Assembly (NCBI GenBank): GCA_010672925.1
Contig: JAAHFP010000002.1
Location: 303,243 to 367,242 of the forward strand
DNA: 64,000 nucleotides
Origin: Symploca sp. SIO1C2
Lineage (GTDB): Bacteria; Cyanobacteriota; Cyanobacteriia; Cyanobacteriales; Coleofasciculaceae
Direction of reading: 5' to 3'
A model generated the notes under the pieces. That model was not told the origin of the DNA. It was given only the letters and a program-made list of their open reading frames with translations, and did not search any database. The first letter of the stretch is position 1. Every line of letters starts with the position of its first letter. Below, piece after piece: positions 61,369-64,000 of this stretch. The translations under genes were made by a program, and so were the position numbers.

Positions 61369-61954
61369 TATTGTTCCACTTGCCTTTAAAAGAATTTACA
61401 GACTAAAACCCATCAGACAAGCTTTTCCTCAAATTTGCAATGCCCCTGGTAGGCATTTTACTAAATTGGTTATTGGTTATTGGTTATTAGTCCTTTGTCC
61501 AAGTAGACAAAGGGCGAAAGCTTACATAGTCATCATCTTGGGTAAACTTGCCCTACAACTATTCTTTCTTGGTTTACACCTAATTTACTTGCCCAAGATC
61601 CGCTTCCTAGACCGGCAAGTACACAGAAATTAGCTTAATATAACAAAAGTGCATAAACCTATATAAATCTACTAATCTGAAAATAGGCGCGGGGACGCGG
61701 GGACGCGGAGACACGGAGACACGGAGACAGAAAGATTTTCACCCTAACGTTATGAGGTGAAATTTTATTTCATACTTCCATGAAATTGGATATTTTTGGT
61801 GTCGTGGGACACACTCTCTATTCCCTAATGCTGTAAAAGGAAAACTTTTCCCGTGGTCCAATTTAATCAAGAAGAGATACACAATAGAAAAATTAAAAAA
61901 ATGTTGCGATATTTTAGCTAATTTAGGTATGAGGTATTAGTTAATCAACAATAA
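61369..61954. other. Divergent spacer between the lipoprotein and FTR1-type genes
   Basis: 586 bp without a gene. It contains GGTTATTGGTTATTGG repeats (about 61465-61490), an inverted repeat TCCTTTGTCCAAG/TAGACAAAGGG near 61490-61515, and GGGGACGCGGGGACGCGG repeats (61688-61732). Metal-responsive operators could not be identified with confidence. Confidence 0.5.
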
Positions 61955-62899
61955 ATGGACTTTACTGCTGCTTTACCAACTTTTGTGATTACCCTCCGAG
62001 AAGGTGTTGAAGCTGCCTTGGTGGTGGGAATTGTGCTGGCTTGCCTGGAAAAAGCCAAAGCTCAACAACTAAATCCGTGGGTATTTGGAGGAGTTGTGGC
62101 TGGGATTGTTGCTAGTGCACTGGTGGGAATCTTTTTTATCGGGGGTATTCAAGCTTTGAGTAGCCAATATCCAGAGTATGCATCGGTAATTGAGCCGTCG
62201 ATAGAGACAGTATTTGGGATAATAGCGATCGCTCTGCTAAGTTGGATGCTAATTTGGATGACACAACAGGCACGATTCCTGAAAGCAGAAATTGAGGGCA
62301 ATGTTGCTTCTGCGATGGAACAAGGTAATGGTGCTGGTTGGGGAGTATTTGCCTTAATTTTCATCGCTGTCTTGCGAGAAGGCTTTGAAACAGTGGTCTT
62401 TCTGGTGGCCAAGTTTCAAGAAGGAATTGTACCAGCTGTCGGCGCGATCGCGGGTTTGGTCGGAGCGGTATTGATTGGTTTTCTCCTGTTTAAGGGAGGC
62501 GTCAAGATTAATCTACGCCTGTTTTTCCAGGTGATGGGTATATTCTTGCTATTGATTGTGGCGGGTTTAGTAGTGGGAGCTTTCAAACATCTTGATCAAA
62601 CTGCTACAGTTTTAGGAGAGATTAACTCTCAATTCGAGGGGTTGTGTTTCTACCACAGCCAAGTAGCATCAAATCCCTCTTGCTTGTTGGGACCAATGGC
62701 TTGGGATACTACCGGTATTTTACCGGATAACCAGTTTCCTGGTATAGTACTCAAAGCTTTATTTGGCTATCGGGCAAAGATTTATTTAGTACAAGCGATT
62801 GCTTACCCGTTGTTTTTGTTTACTGTCGGCGGCATCTATTTAAACAGTTTAACAGTACCCAAGGTTGCAACGACAAAGACTGAGCAAAAAGTAGGCTAG
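61955..62899 (+). CDS. FTR1-family iron permease
   Basis: A 314-residue membrane protein with about seven helices and the two REGxE motifs of the oxidase-dependent Fe transporter family: REGVEA (R15-E19) and REGFE (from R141). These Glu residues pass Fe(III) through the membrane. Cyanobacterial members occur alone or with EfeO/EfeB-like partners; none is adjacent here, though the divergent lipoprotein may be a partner. The insertion with two Cys (GLCFYHSQVASNPSCLLG, about 229-246) is likely outside and may bind metal. Confidence 0.93.
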   Translation: MDFTAALPTFVITLREGVEAALVVGIVLACLEKAKAQQLNPWVFGGVVAGIVASALVGIFFIGGIQALSSQYPEYASVIEPSIETVFGIIAIALLSWMLIWMTQQARFLKAEIEGNVASAMEQGNGAGWGVFALIFIAVLREGFETVVFLVAKFQEGIVPAVGAIAGLVGAVLIGFLLFKGGVKINLRLFFQVMGIFLLLIVAGLVVGAFKHLDQTATVLGEINSQFEGLCFYHSQVASNPSCLLGPMAWDTTGILPDNQFPGIVLKALFGYRAKIYLVQAIAYPLFLFTVGGIYLNSLTVPKVATTKTEQKVG

Positions 62900-62925
62900 G
62901 TGAAGCCAAGCAGTATTATGGGGTA

Positions 62926-63110
62926 GGGGCGGGTTAACCTACCATTTTTCGTATCGACAAGCAAATGACCTAAACCCGCCCCGGTAGGACAATCGGTGTC
63001 TTATCAGCCGGGGCGGGTTTGTTTAAATTATTGCTCTTATTGCCAAGTTCCGGGCGAACCCGCCCCTACACATAATTTAATCTAAAATCTAAAATCTAAA
63101 ATCTAAAATT
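62926..63110. repeat. Repeat cluster: GGGGCGGGTT palindromes and CTAAAAT heptamers
   Basis: Copies of TAGGGGCGGGTTAA and its inverse CCTAAACCCGCCCC alternate at 62926-63070. Then 4 tandem CTAAAAT heptamers (63083-63110) follow. The region separates FTR1 from the LRR remnant. Confidence 0.75.
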
Positions 63111-63117
63111 TCTCTAG

Positions 63118-63330
63118 TCACTCATCCGGAGCAATCTTACAAATATTTTCCGGTTGGAGAGGACAGGTTTGATTGACGAGGGGATTTTCTATAAGCCAGA
63201 CTTCAGTCAGTTTCAATAATTTAGACAATGGACTGATATCTTTAATTTGATTAAAACTTAGTGAGAGTTCAATGAGCTGAGTTAATTCACATAACGGACT
63301 AATATCTGTATCTCTCTGAGGGTAGGGATG
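63118..63330 (-). pseudogene. C-terminal remnant of a leucine-rich-repeat protein
   Basis: Reading the minus strand from about 63300 to the stop codon at 63118-63120 gives two 22-residue LRR units (DISPLCELTQLIELSLSFN, then DISPLSKLLKLTEVWLIEN) and a capping tail with two Cys (NQTCPLQPENICKIAPDE). The DISPL pattern is that of internalin-type LRRs. No start codon and no upstream LRR sequence exist; the frame is closed 4 bases before the exbD stop codon. It is the broken end of a former LRR gene. Confidence 0.75.
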
Positions 63331-63332
63331 GA

Positions 63333-63755
63333 TTAATCACCTTCAATACCCAAAGAAACGCGATCACTTCCTACTGCCTTCATTTCCCCTAACAGCTGTA
63401 CAACTTTTTCATAAGAAGCTTGAGGGTCTGCTACCAGTTGAACAGTTCCTTCATCGTTTTGTTGTAAGTAAGTTTGCATTTGACCAACTAACTGCTCTGA
63501 AGTTAATACTTGCTCCTTCAGCACAATCTGTCCTTCGGAGTTTAACTCAACAATTAGAGAATCCACCGGATTTTCTTGAGGTTCACTCTCTTCTTCACCA
63601 TTAGAGTTAGGCAATTGGATATCTACCCCTTGCTCGTTGTTTAAGGTTGTAGTGAGCATAACAAAAAAAGCCAGCACTGCCATCATCACATTCAGCATCG
63701 GTATGAGGTCGATTGATGGCATCGATGGCCCGGTTTGTTGATTTTTAAATCGCAT
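63333..63755 (-). CDS. ExbD/TolR-family protein with Asn at the membrane Asp site
   Basis: A 140-residue protein: short cytoplasmic N terminus, one membrane helix (about residues 16-38, IDLIPMLNVMMAVLAFFVML), periplasmic domain with GVDIQLPNSNGEEE and the end ASYEKVVQLLGEMKAVG. In ExbD/TolR a membrane Asp (D25 in E. coli ExbD) carries protons. Here the aligned residue is N22 in PMLNVM. An exbB partner would lie upstream but is not visible in the last 245 bp. Such variants may have a structural or non-proton role. The gene is otherwise full length. Confidence 0.88.
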   Translation of the reverse strand: MRFKNQQTGPSMPSIDLIPMLNVMMAVLAFFVMLTTTLNNEQGVDIQLPNSNGEEESEPQENPVDSLIVELNSEGQIVLKEQVLTSEQLVGQMQTYLQQNDEGTVQLVADPQASYEKVVQLLGEMKAVGSDRVSLGIEGD

Positions 63756-63933
63756 TAGTTGTTATAGCGCTACACGCCGGGGAATAAGGAACAAAAAAAG
63801 CTTGCGATTCAACTATTCTAGCAACTTGCGATAACTTTACCGTAAGTCATTACTTCCCTATTTCAGAAAATTGGGTTCTTCAGGACATATTATGCTAAAC
63901 TATTAGTTATTAACTCAATAATAGCAAATAAAA

Positions 63934-64000
63934 ATGAAAAAGCAATATACAGAAATTCTCAATTTACCAGGGGTAATAGTTAAATCCAAAAAAGAAATTG
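63934..64000 (+). CDS. Start of a probable ISL3-type transposase (cut by window end)
   Basis: The ATG at 63934 opens MKKQYTEILNLPGVIVKSKK, which resembles the N terminus of cyanobacterial ISL3-like transposases (LLNLPGV-V). Only 22 codons are visible, so the call is tentative. AT-rich upstream sequence with no clear ribosome-binding site. Confidence 0.4.
   Translation, partial: MKKQYTEILNLPGVIVKSKKEI

Noticed and set aside
1..64000. tRNA, rRNA, tmRNA or riboswitch (for example cobalamin) upstream of cbiM or elsewhere
   Set aside because: No cloverleaf, rRNA or B12-box-like sequence was recognised by eye; a covariance scan was not possible.

Overview
The window comes from a cyanobacterial chromosome, probably a filamentous, repeat-rich species. 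The evidence is a form IB RuBisCO operon in the order rbcL-rbcX-rbcS, zeta-carotene desaturase (crtQ), a PAM68-type photosystem II assembly gene beside rpsO, many HIP1 octamers (GCGATCGC), and abundant heptanucleotide short tandem repeats (STRR-like) of the kind described in filamentous cyanobacteria. No rRNA or tRNA gene was recognised. Genes are mostly single or in pairs on both strands, separated by repeat-laden spacers.

Layout. 1-5 kb: the 3' part of mutM, a spacer with two mobile-element relics, a GH32/43-like glycosidase, then rbcL-rbcX-rbcS on the minus strand with GTAGAGAC-type hairpins after rbcL and after rbcS. 5-16 kb: a secreted beta-propeller protein, two small unknown genes, a giant TPR-CHAT protein, a transposase-less IS605-like element with a structured RNA, a truncated HTH gene with xisI, a ParA/coiled-coil pair resembling carboxysome-positioning McdA/McdB, a J-domain protein and an atypical SDR. 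16-27 kb: an M48-like membrane protein with a degraded zinc motif, a methyltransferase, aroF, a complete IS200/IS605 element (tnpA and tnpB), PAM68-rpsO, ruvX, a GNAT protein and another methyltransferase. 27-37 kb: a 2462-residue Ser/Thr kinase-ATPase-GAF-PAS-histidine kinase-receiver hybrid and a GT39-like glycosyltransferase. 37-48 kb: housekeeping and small genes (PfkB kinase, HMA protein, HNH nuclease, lipase, rsmE, alr, FHA protein) with an orphan CRISPR locus that appears split by a DUF4926/DUF6883 gene pair plus a MITE.

48-55.6 kb is the most accessory region. It holds a DUF4231-like membrane protein, a small membrane protein, a modular GH24 lysozyme, an adjacent lysozyme paralogue lacking the catalytic Glu, a repeat-rich 1-kb spacer with an orphan terminator, and two tandem regulators whose receiver domains carry Glu in place of the phospho-accepting Asp. 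55.6-64 kb: SRPBCC-crtQ, a second J-domain protein, a metal-transport group (cbiM, a NikL/CbiL-like protein, a lipoprotein, an FTR1-type permease), an LRR gene remnant, an ExbD-like protein lacking the membrane Asp, and the start of a probable ISL3-type transposase.

Two themes cut across the window. First, small mobile elements (terminal-inverted-repeat MITEs, IS605-derived palindromic elements) recur in several families. Second, the same heptamer repeats that fill spacers also occur in frame inside large proteins (the M48-like protein, the hybrid kinase, GT39), where they encode low-complexity linkers. All functions are read from sequence motifs and remembered family features; no database search was run.
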